From contig MEHQ01002595.1 in NCBI GenBank assembly GCA_008828725.1, forward strand, positions 62,001 through 126,000: DNA of 64,000 nucleotides, given 5' to 3'. Within the stretch, counting starts at the first letter, position 1, and every line of letters begins with the position of its first letter. A program made the position numbers and the translations under genes. The notes beneath the pieces are model-generated. The model saw nothing but the letters and a program-made list of their open reading frames with translations. It was not told the origin of the DNA and did no database searches. Below are positions 48,801 through 57,322 of the stretch, in pieces. Source of the stretch: Saccharina japonica. Taxonomy: Eukaryota > Sar > Phaeophyceae > Laminariales > Laminariaceae.

Positions 48801-51800
48801 TGATTGGTCAAGAACAGTCAGAGGAACGTTCCTCGAGAAAATATGGTTCGCAACAGTAGAGTAATGTACTGGCAATATACCGAAAGCTAATATTAATATT
48901 TCGTATATATTTTACATTCCAACAAGGTATTTCGTATCGTACCGGAGCTAATTCCGTACGCTTTCAAGATATTGGCAAAATCAACTTACTAAACTGAGTT
49001 ATACTTAGTGTGTCATTGTCCATTTTTTTCAATGCGCTGGGTAGGATTACTCGGAACCCTTAGACGTCCCATCACCCTATCGAAATACTGGATATTCTGC
49101 TTTAGTACATGCGATGTATGTGGCATCGTTTATTTACTACGTACGGACGGCAATGATGTTGTGCTGTCGTGGTTTTCAACTAGTCGGCAAGGCGCCTGTC
49201 AGGCTTCGTAATCGCTGGTCGCTATGGCGAGCCTGTGACAGAGACATGAAACCCTTAAACAAACGTACCTCCGTGAGCCGCGTGTTGCCATCCGGCCAGG
49301 CTCCCCTGTTATTTGCCAGTGTTCATATAACACGTACGGACACGAACGAATCTGTGCTGTTAAGGTGTTTTCCTCGTCGGCAAGGTGCCTGTCACGCTTC
49401 GTGATCGCTCGACGCTGTACATATAAATCGCTCGGGGCGCCCAATTGTTAGAACCCATGCGGCTTCTCATTGTCTGTCCGCCCTTACACTGCAGCAGTGC
49501 GTACAGGCACTCCGTTTTTCCTCAGCCCCTTCAACATGCGGCCTTCTTGCTTAGTTCCAGTTCCCCACGAATATGTCTAGATACTGTAGATAGATATGTA
49601 CGCCTGGCACATAGATTGGCACGGAGAACCAATATTTGTGGAAAGTACATCATGTTGTTCAGTCCACACAAACATATTGGCACCGACAGAGAGGTGTACC
49701 AGGCACTGGTGTTGCGCAACGACAGCTCATGTGACTTCTTGCGGCGAAGAGTGGCTGACCTGCCCGTGCGCGCTACACCCATTTACATCTATGCCCACCA
49801 GGACAACTTCCACGAGTCCACGAAACGCGCCAACGCCATATTGTGCGAATTCCAAAATGAACAAAACGAAGCTCTGCCAGAGGTACGAATCGAGCAATGC
49901 ATCTGAACGAATCGTGCTGTGGAAGGTACACCGTCGTTAAATTCCGTTCTTGTTTCGGCCTGCTATGCTGCTTGAGTGTTGTATACCCCAGTACTCCACT
50001 GCTGTTGTACGAGTGCCTTACCGTGTTCGCGTGTTGTGAGTACTCATATTGTGCATACCAGCATGTATCAGGTTGTGCTTTTTGTGACACCTAGCGCCGG
50101 GCACGCACATAATCCGGGTATTGATGCATGCCACGACAGAGGTGAACCATGTTTTTGTCTGAGGCTCCTCACTTGAGTAGATCTATACTAATAGCAAGGC
50201 AAAAACGGATTTGGAAGAAAACGAAGGTGCTATCACACCCGATGAACGATAAACAATCCGATTAACAACTTCTGAGCATACATTGAAACAAATTGCAACG
50301 CACGAATCAAATTTCGACAAATTGGGGTTAAGGGACCCGATCGTTCCGAAAACTTTTCAGCCGAAAAATGCTACCTCTGTCGTGAGCACGCGCCTATTAT
50401 CGTGTTTCGACCGACGCACCAGTGCCATAGACAGTTGCTCCTGGTGAGTAATGTCCTCAAATATACAATGGGCCCATAGAGGGACGGCGTTTCCGGCAAG
50501 TATGGTATCAGGAAGCCGGCACTTGGGCACCCCGCCTTTTGTCCCTTCATCGTCGTTACCTCTCGGGCAAGGCGTCCCCTGCCTTGTATCGGGGCAATGC
50601 GTTCATAATGACTTCGAAAGTGTGTTTATTTCAAACGTCCGGCCGCACTACGGTACACCTTCCTTACAGTGGTGGCTGCTTTCGTGCGCTGTGTTCTCGA
50701 CAATAGGGGGTCTCAGACCTTATTAAAAACGGAGCGACCGTCAGGATTCATACCGGAAACGTGAACCTGGAGGAGGTGGAGTCGTTCTGCAGGCAGGAAC
50801 GACCTATCCCGCAGGTGCGCGGGACTATGGATGACTGAGATGCAACTGCAGGTGCAAGCTTGCTGTTCGCCACCCCACACGCTGGTAGATCCATATCCCA
50901 GTGAAAACTCGGATATATCCAATAGGTTCGCAATATAACAGAAATACAGGGTATATGTGTCATGTTGTCAAGACCAGTCGTTGCGGTATATACGCCATCT
51001 TCTCAGCCAAGAGTCATGTTTTATCCCCGGCACATTCTCCCTCCCCCCTGCGGTGATGTCTTTCAGATTACCCAAGTGGCAACCGAAGGCGAGATCTCCA
51101 CGTTTGTCATGCAGTCCTTCAGATCGTTCGAGCAAGCCATTTTCCAATGCGTTCTCGAACACTGGCCTAGTGCTCGTAGCGTTGGGATCGACGGCGAGCC
51201 TTCCGCCGACATTGTACCGGCAGAACCTGTTGCCGATGACTTCTTGAAGGGATCGAAACCGCACTTTATCACCTCCCTTATTCGGGAGCAACAGGCGGGT
51301 TGGGGCTCCTCCGGCATCATGGGCAAGATTATCACGATGCTTAGAGAGCACTCGCGCCAGTTTGAGCAGATTGAACTCGCGGCGACCCGGTAAGACGCGT
51401 GGTCGTAAATGTGCATTGAAGACTAAATGTCATGGACCAATATATAGTGTTGTGTTGTATCGCCTGCGCCGCCTCTGACGTTATTGGTTACCTGGATCCT
51501 ATAACTGGCTGGTGTCGTTGCTCTCAGCGGAAGGGACGTTTTCTACTCCCGATTGGCTCATTCCACCCATATGCCCATGGGTTAGTTCCACTAAGGCTGC
51601 GGACAACGTCTCTGATTGTCTCTTCGGTGTCGAACTGTGCCGTGTGCTGTATGCTGGGACAACCTCCGGGAGAACAGGCCAAGCATTCGAGAGGGCGTTG
51701 GCGGGCTCATCGTAAACAGGTGAGCTCCATGTGCTGCCCGCTGGCGTTCTGAATCACGAAACCAAATCCCGCCCTGGCGTTTTCTTGTGGTAGATGTGAT

Positions 51801-54279
51801 GTACCTGGTTATAAGTCACGACGACAACGCGACAGGGTCATGGCGATTTGTGCTGTGCTGTGTTTTACGTGTAAGCGGTCCCACGCTTACGGTAGCCTTA
51901 CAAGTGTAGGTGTACGAGCATATCCTGCTGTTCCCTTATAGCACACACGCCATTGCTAGCCTCGTGTTGCAGTCTGTCGGCCTGGTGAACACATCCGATG
52001 AATCATAGACTTTACCAACTGCCGTCTTGTTCTATTGCTCTCCGATCCGGCAGCACCCTCGCCATCGAGAGGATCGCCAAGAAGGATATTAGTGGTGCGC
52101 TCGGGAATCTTGAAACTTGCGGCGAAGTATTCCAGCGGTACCCGGGACTTTGCCGGTTCACAATGGGGTGAGTAGAGGATACGGGCTACCTGTTAAGTGC
52201 GACTGACACAATAGGCCTATATGGCTTTGTTGGTATTTTAAAGATCATTAGGGCCTGTATTAACGAAGATGTGTGTTTGTTACCTTTCCATTGTTTGGTG
52301 TTTATTTATTTATTTTCATCTGATTAGTCGAAAATAGAATCGCCAAGCAGGCATTTTGAATTGAAATTTGAAAAAAAAAGAAATGCATAAAGAAATGTAC
52401 AGGACTTCTTTGTCTCGATTTTTTTTCAAGTTGGAGAGTCTGTCCACCTTTACGTGGCATGTTCCATGTAACCAAAGCGAGCCACGCGAACGTGAGCCGT
52501 GTCGTCGACGGATTCAGAAGCGAGATATACCGTGATCTTCGTAGGTGTTCTGCTCGGTTTCCCACTTCTTTCAACCCAGCGTGATGTCCCCGACATGGAC
52601 AGCGCGTGCTGATTCTTCGCAACGGTGTTTATGGTTTACTACGAAGAACTGTGGATGTTTGAACACATGACGGGTGCTCGGTTGATATGCAAAGTTCAAT
52701 TGTTTTCAAGCACAATGTACCAAGTACATGGCAGTTTAGTAATGAACGCTCGAGTGCTCTGATGATGTGTACGTGGCGAAGCGCTCATCCTTATCCCGAG
52801 TATTGCCGATAATACAGTCGAGCAAAGTGTCAATTCTAAAACCGTTTGCCATTGCAAAGTGGTTTTGCTTATGTGCGCAGTATCATGCACCTGACTCATT
52901 CTGCCGCAAACCTTCAGCGAGCTGAGTAGTTTGGTTCGCACTCTTTTCTCAGAACGGTTCTGGTGCAAAACCTCAATCGCTCAACCAAACGACCTCGCCC
53001 CAACCCCGGCTCTTTTGAACAGAGCACACAACGCGCACATGCTACTGGCAAACCTTGCCGCCTTAGACGGCCCAAGAGCTCGGGCAGTTTACGCCAAGAT
53101 TATGACAGCCTACAATGCGGCACTCCTTCCCGACACTCCGGCTATCCCTCCCTTCGAAGAGTGGCAAGGGGTGTCTTCCTATTGCGACCACTACAACTGC
53201 AGGTGAGTCTTCCTCCGCAGCGCTACGTACGCTAGTAGCAACAGAGGCGGTGGTGGCAAATAAATTATCTGCGAAGCTTTCGTCCAAGCCGAATCTACAG
53301 TATTTTGTAATTGCTGTAGTTCGACGGATAGAGTACTGTATGACAAGTGTTGCTGGAATTTTTGACGGAGAGTTTTGTCAGTGCTACACTTTGACGGACA
53401 CCATTAGAAGTAAGTTTTAACCCCTTAAGAACTGGTTTAGCGTATTTTGGGACAACATACTTGGAATTAGTTTGGGATCAGTTTTTTAGTTCTGCATGGG
53501 TTAAAACGTGCATCTTGATGTACTAACCAGGCGATCACGCTATAGCAAGCTTGGGCGTGGCCATAGCATCGCTCGCTTCATGAAGTATATCTTGTGTGGG
53601 TGAATGTTATATTCCAGGTGTATCGAATATGTGTTGCGCGCCCTGTTGTGTTTTGGCTACTCTAATCCCACTCGTAAACCCCCCACGTTTTCTATCAAAT
53701 GCGGTCCGCAGGTTGATGGAATTTATACTGAATTTAGAACATGGTGGTGCTTCTTCTTCTCCCCGTCCACCCCAAGAAGAGCACGCCGCCGAGATGAGGG
53801 AAAACGGACCATGCGACGCATCGGTACATTGCGGGCAACAGAGGGGAGTCCCTTCAGCCACGGGCTCCCAAGTCGGGGCTGAGGGAGACTCTGTGTATGA
53901 TGCGCGACATACACATAAGATCGTCCATGCGTCGCGGTCAAACGTTGAAAGCACGGAACACGTGTCCGTCGACGGGCGGCAAACTGCGATTATGCAACCA
54001 CAGGAGCCGGCGCTCACCGCGTCTGCCTTCCGGGGGGTGGTTTTACCGGGGCCGATAGTCGACTCTGAGGCTAACCGCACTGTCAATGGACAAAGCTATT
54101 CCGACGGATTGACGGAATTGGGAACCCAAGCAGCCGTAGAAGCACTCTTGCTGTCGGAGCTGAGTAGAGGCCGTGCGGCCATAGGCGAGACAGACGATGA
54201 AGGGATCGGTGTTGAAGATTGGCTGGATGTGACTCACGCCATGTTGGATACCAGTGGCCCTGGACTGGGTTTGCAGTGA
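36747..54279 (+). CDS. Copy C: chimeric Zn(2)Cys(6) regulator with duplicated exon 2
   Basis: Model: 36747-36871, 40471-40659, 46572-46775, 47464-47665, 47848-47921, 48690-48735, 49802-49882, 50707-50814, 51067-51389, 51678-51719, 52054-52167, 53023-53202, 53712-54279. The total is 2256 nt, 751 residues plus stop, with all frames open. The cluster reads CDRCGLKKRRCDGDNPC joined to RRCNRLGQVC with canonical spacing. A second exon 2 at 44226-44414 has the same length and phases but lost a cysteine. Sequence from about 41020 onward aligns with B from about 21935 (inside B intron 1), so C appears to be a gene head (36747 to about 40900) fused to a 5'-truncated second copy. Introns 1 and 2 hold several word-cluster elements. 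One gene, or a head plus a headless neighbour, cannot be decided without transcripts. Confidence 0.72.
37028..38367. mobile_element. Nonautonomous element with GTCGTGGTCCCGC ends in copy C intron 1
   Basis: The left end GTCGTGGTCCCGCAATAGTG is matched in inverse at 38350-38367, followed inward on both sides by many AATAGTGCGG/CCGCACTATT words. Ends resemble those of the 10724-20824 element (GTGGTCCC), suggesting the same superfamily. TG flanks both ends, but the target duplication is not certain. The interior is another element (37368-38122). Confidence 0.65.
37368..38122. mobile_element. Nested element built of ACTCCGAGTACTCGGAGT words
   Basis: TTGTCCGAGTA at the left faces TACTCGGACAA at the right. 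Between them two blocks of about 310 bp (37370-37680 and 37800-38110) repeat in direct order, each made of dozens of degenerate 10-base palindromes (CTCCGAGTA/TACTCGGAG). The middle 110 bp has an inverted pair AGCATCT/AGATGCT. No coding potential. Confidence 0.65.
39140..39480 (+). repeat. Two tRNA-derived SINE-like units
   Basis: Unit 1 (about 39157-39232) has box A-like TAGCTCAGTAGGGAGC and box B-like GAGTTCGAATCTC. Unit 2 (about 39425-39480) has TAGCTCAGTAGGTAAC but no good box B. Both are preceded by TTACCCTGG.CTGGGT.ATCGATCGA, so the repeat extends upstream of the tRNA part. Neither folds into an evident full tRNA by eye. Confidence 0.5.
40471..40659 (+). CDS. Copy C exon 2, intact version
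   Basis: Starts after TCGGAACAG and reads RCNRLGQVCTYTKRRTRSRK, keeping cysteines 5 and 6, then a Pro/Ala/Ser linker to LLLKR before GTTTGC. Its flanks resemble the D gene head more than copy B. Confidence 0.8.
41640..43130. mobile_element. Word-cluster element with TTCCCGTCCCG words in copy C
   Basis: Clusters of CCCATCCC, TTCCCGAC and CCCGTCCCG lie at about 41650-41800 and 42845-43130. The intervening part holds an ACTTCC element (42361-42810). Flanks align with B intron 1 on both sides (41020-41170 with 21935-22085; 43330 onward with 23480 onward). Ends not defined. Confidence 0.45.
42361..42810. mobile_element. ACTTCCATGGAAGT palindrome element, copy 1
   Basis: Many degenerate ACTTCCATGGAAGTAAA palindromes surround a core of about 170 bp that begins ACTAGACAGGTATAGTGTGG and includes the small palindrome GCGCTGCGCGC. 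The same core and word are found at 45620-46320. Confidence 0.65.
44226..44414 (+). pseudogene. Copy C second exon 2 with Cys5 to Tyr
   Basis: Aligned to B exon 2 over its whole 189 nt with AG before and GTCAGT after. The reading frame is open (RYTRLGEACTYNSRRLCP onward), but the first cysteine codon TGC is TAC, so the fifth zinc ligand is Tyr, and the KRR basic patch is altered to SRR. Its flanks match B (23480-24900), not the C head. A product using it could not form a normal binuclear cluster. Because 189 is divisible by three, including or replacing the exon would not break frame. Confidence 0.7.
45620..46320. mobile_element. ACTTCCATGGAAGT palindrome element, copy 2
   Basis: The core starts ACTAGACAGGTCTAGTGTGG at about 45953 and is flanked by some 20 copies of the ACTTCC(A/C)TGGAAGT word. 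The right end AATGTGGTAGATCG resembles the right end of copy 1 (AATGCGGTAGACCG). It is absent from the corresponding B intron near 25035; the flanking sequences (GAGCCTGGGGTCTGCC and GAGCGTGAGATCAACA) both resemble the single B site. Confidence 0.65.
47464..48735 (+). CDS. Copy C exons 4-6: middle homology-like region
   Basis: Exons 47464-47665, 47848-47921 and 48690-48735 encode NIRETMVNMFTGSVAAQHSD, STCVFWCAVATGALVKGRP, VEKYARLAREALANVKGP and RAWVTLAFMSDFCGDR. Acceptors and donors coincide with B, including GTAAGG and GTAAGT donors that are nearer to consensus than the B ones. Confidence 0.75.
51067..51389 (+). CDS. Copy C exon 9
   Basis: Lies between CTTTCAG and GTAAGA; encodes ITQVATEGEISTFVMQSFRS, PHFITSLIREQQAG and HSRQFEQIELAATR. 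Same length and phase as in B. Confidence 0.78.
52251..52268 (+). repeat. Solo Harbinger-like end
   Basis: GGGCCTGTATTAACGAAG after TTA, 16 of 18 identical to the left end of the 6703-7510 element. No partner end was found nearby. It lies in intron 11 of copy C. Confidence 0.5.
53023..54279 (+). CDS. Copy C exons 12 and 13
   Basis: Exon 12 (53023-53202, 180 nt as in A and B) encodes AHNAHMLLANLAALDGPRAR, TAYNAALLPDTPAIPPFEEW and YCDHYNC. Exon 13 (53712-54279) starts LMEFILNLEHGG, continues with a low-complexity linker and ends in the GVEDWLDVTHAMLDTS acidic tail and TGA. Intron 12 contains an 88-bp piggyBac-like MITE (53417-53504) that is absent from the same intron in B. Confidence 0.78.
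53417..53504. mobile_element. piggyBac-like MITE, second 88-bp copy
   Basis: Starts TTAACCCCTTAAGAACTGG and ends GCATGGGTTAA. The same intron of B (near 33018) has a single TTAA (ACATTTTAAGTACC) and no insert. Confidence 0.7.
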
Positions 54280-55256
54280 ACTTGGCAGTTTATGTCTCGT
54301 TCACACCCCTTCGCACGTTTATTTTGTTAGAGTTTATTGAGGGGGGGCAGGGGGCATTTCTTGCCCACCAACACAACTATGTTAGACAGATCGTGCCCGT
54401 CTTGCGTGCCGTCAGACGGTCAAGAACTCAGCCTGGTAATGGAGTTGTCTTGTGGAACACAATTTTTGCTTGTGATAGGTTGCCTCAGCAGTCATGAGGT
54501 TGGGTTTTTCACTGCCCAGTTTCCATCAGGAATGCACGCAGGAGTACGTCCTTCCGGCACGGCGTCCCTCGTGGATGTTTTGGTGATGATGCGCCCTGGA
54601 TCATAGCCAAGGTATCCGTTCCGAATGTGTTCATGTGTATGTGTTCTGCGTATGAGTATATACTTCGAAGTAGTTTTTATGTTCTGTGACGTTACGTAGG
54701 GGTATCGCCGGTCGCGTTGAGCTCAGGGATTCGCTTCATATATTGTAGGCATCTCTCCTCCAGCCGACGTTGATTCGAGCATTAGTACGAGCTGCATGCG
54801 ACGAAAAAGGCAAGGCGGTGGGTGCCATAGAGGATGCCCAGACGGCCTCATGCCGAATTCACCCCGCCCCGTTTGTGAAGCGCGTATTAATTGAGATTCT
54901 TCCAGTTAGGCGGGCCTGGGCTGAGTTTTCGAGTACACCAATATAATATATCTTAGCACAGCCTTTGGGCCAGCTGTAGGTCGGCTTACGTCTTCTCCGA
55001 CAAGGCAGTGTGCGCGTAGCAGTGTGGGTATTGTGTTTGTTGGATCTGCTGGCCCACCATTGACGAATAATATGAGACGTGTGCATTGCATGCATTCGTC
55101 TTTGAGGGCTACAAACATCATGTTCGAGCCCCTTATACAATTCGTTAGCTCGGATCTTCCTAGGGGCGGGCTGTTCACTTCTCGCATTGCTTTGCGAGCT
55201 AGGAAGCACTTCCTGGTGGGATCAAGGTACGGGCGTAGACCCAACCCAACCCCCAA

Positions 55257-55284
55257 TCCTAACCCTAACCCTAACCCTAACCCC
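55257..55284 (-). repeat. Interstitial telomere tract (CCCTAA)n
   Basis: About four units of CCCTAA on the + strand (TTAGGG on the minus strand), preceded by CCCAACCCAACCCCC, a degenerate continuation. Confidence 0.85.
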
Positions 55285-56760
55285 AAACGGACCCAAAACG
55301 GACCAGAAACGGGCGAGAAACGCGGCTGCGCCGCTTTTGCATCTAGCGAGAAAATTCCGAGTGCGGACCACAATTACGATATACATGCGGACCACAGGTA
55401 CACAACCTAGGTTAGGAAGAGCACGCCGCCGAGAAGAACATGTTCATGCTTGGAAAACCTAGGTTCCGATAATTGATTGGTGCCTCACTTTGATCCTATA
55501 AAGGGTTTTAATTTTGGATGAATCACACGTCAAATGTGTGCCGCATTTCTACGCCGTAACGCGCATCACGCAATCTCTGGAAACAACGCATTGCAAGGTA
55601 GGTGGCGGGCAAAACTCTAGCGATACATTAGTTATAGCGTAGGTGTTGATAGAAAACTCCAGGAGTCCGTCGAGAGTCGTGACGGCATATATTATCCCAT
55701 GTTACGTAGCAAATGTCTCTTTTTTTAGGCGTACGCCTTTTTTTTTGCGTGTGAAGCTACAGTAGTGTACAGTACACGACGCATACTGTCAAGTAAACGA
55801 GCGATGAAAAAGGCAAGCTGCAATTTACAGGAAAGTGATCTAAATTCGGGAGCCGTTACATAGTAGACGTACTGAAGTTGATCCCCGCGAACAAGAAATA
55901 TCCTACACGTCGTAACAAAAATAATGTAAAGGCTCACTTTTTGAGGGATTCTAAGAAGATTGGATAAGAGATCGTGCTCAGCGGCGAGCGCTACACGAAA
56001 TCCTACCAGGTACTGGTATGTAAGAGCCTACAGTAGTATCTATGCTCACGGACGTTGAAGGATGGTTCCACAATAATACGAAGCTTTCTCAGGCTCTCGC
56101 CTTATACACGCGGGGTGTTTCTTGTCCGCAGGCCCAAGCTGCTGTATGTAGTAGTGCAGAACGCGCTCTTACGAACTAATAAATCCAGCCTGGAATAGCC
56201 ATCCTGTTTATTAGTTTGCGCATTATTTGGTGTCCGGCTCTTCTGTATCCTCCGTGACCAGAGCAGAAGAGCACTCGCTGCTTCCGTGACGGCAACCTTG
56301 TCCTATGCACTCACTACTTTGGGTTATTTTACGGTCAGCTGTTACCCAGAATTCCAATCGCGGACACCGTCGGAGGCACACAAACAAACCTAAAAACAGC
56401 CTGGAATGGAACGATTGGCGACTAACACAACCTGAGAGCTTTTCATTCCAATCACGTACGAGGCAAACCGGTCGAACGGGGTCCTCTGGAATAAAGCGCT
56501 GCCTCCTGACATGTCTGGGCGTGGAGCGCTGAGAGGGGTGTATCCACGTATCTCCACTACGAGGTATTTTGGTATAATGCTATAATGCTACGTCACTCGG
56601 CACTACACGAACAGCCCAGGACTGTGCTATTTGGCCAATCACCGGACTAAAATGAAGGGATTTTCAATGAATTCCGAGATCTGAATTCTGAATATATATA
56701 CTGAATTCGTATTATATGTTCCGATCGAAAAACGTCACTACATGTTATACCGCAATCTGC

Positions 56761-56789
56761 ACTGCTGCTGCTGCTGCTGCTGCTGCTGC
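56761..56789 (+). repeat. (GCT)n microsatellite
   Basis: About nine GCT units, 530 bp upstream of the copy D start codon. Confidence 0.9.
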
Positions 56790-57322
56790 TAGATGCGTTT
56801 ACACCCGTGGCGGTCAAACGAAAGGGCTGCCTCGTAAGCTGCTTGGCTTGTGGCACGAGAACGCACGTAGGAGCAGACCTACCTACTACCTACACAACAA
56901 CCCGACGCGTTGTTGGAAAAATCGGATTTCCGGAGTTTTCCGCGAATGTTTGTGCGCTTTTCAACCATTTTATTATTCTATTTTGCGACGTCATGTTATT
57001 CCGCGTCGCAAGCTGTACTGCTACTGCTGCATTGCTCCGTCGCTCTACGAGTATATCGGCGTCCAGCCAACTCGTCGTCTCAGAGCATGCACGCCACGGC
57101 CGCGGGGTCATAACTACGAGCAGGGTACTGCACAGTCCAACCACCCGTGCATGAGAGAGTTGTTTCGTTGTGGTCATCTACTACTCTACACTTCAGCAGT
57201 ACTACTTGTTGTTGCTCTGTTTTGCGGATACCAATCGACACGTGGTCCGGATGACGAGTGGCCACGTTCCCCAGTCTCGCCCACCCAACCAACTACGGAC
57301 TGCAGCCGCAGCACTAAGCAGT

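Larger units (their letters stand above)
54280..57322. other. Spacer between copies C and D
   Basis: The first part is the shared 3' flank. It contains a telomere-repeat tract (55257-55284) in a block bounded by ACCTAGGTT-type words near 55406 and 55460, sequence shared with spacer B-C, a (GCT)n run, and about 500 bp upstream of the D start codon. No gene recognised. Confidence 0.5.

Noticed and set aside
49694..49801. Possible exon reading VYQALVLRNDSS and RRRVADLPVRATP before exon 7 of copy C
   Set aside because: A and B have a 2-base loss and a length change here that create stops, while the part from the CCACCAG acceptor onward is open in all three; I therefore start exon 7 at 49802.
50520..50650. 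Conserved block before exon 8 (also near 3740-3870 and 28740-28860)
   Set aside because: Similar in A, B and C, but no frame or splice pair is open in all; treated as intron sequence.
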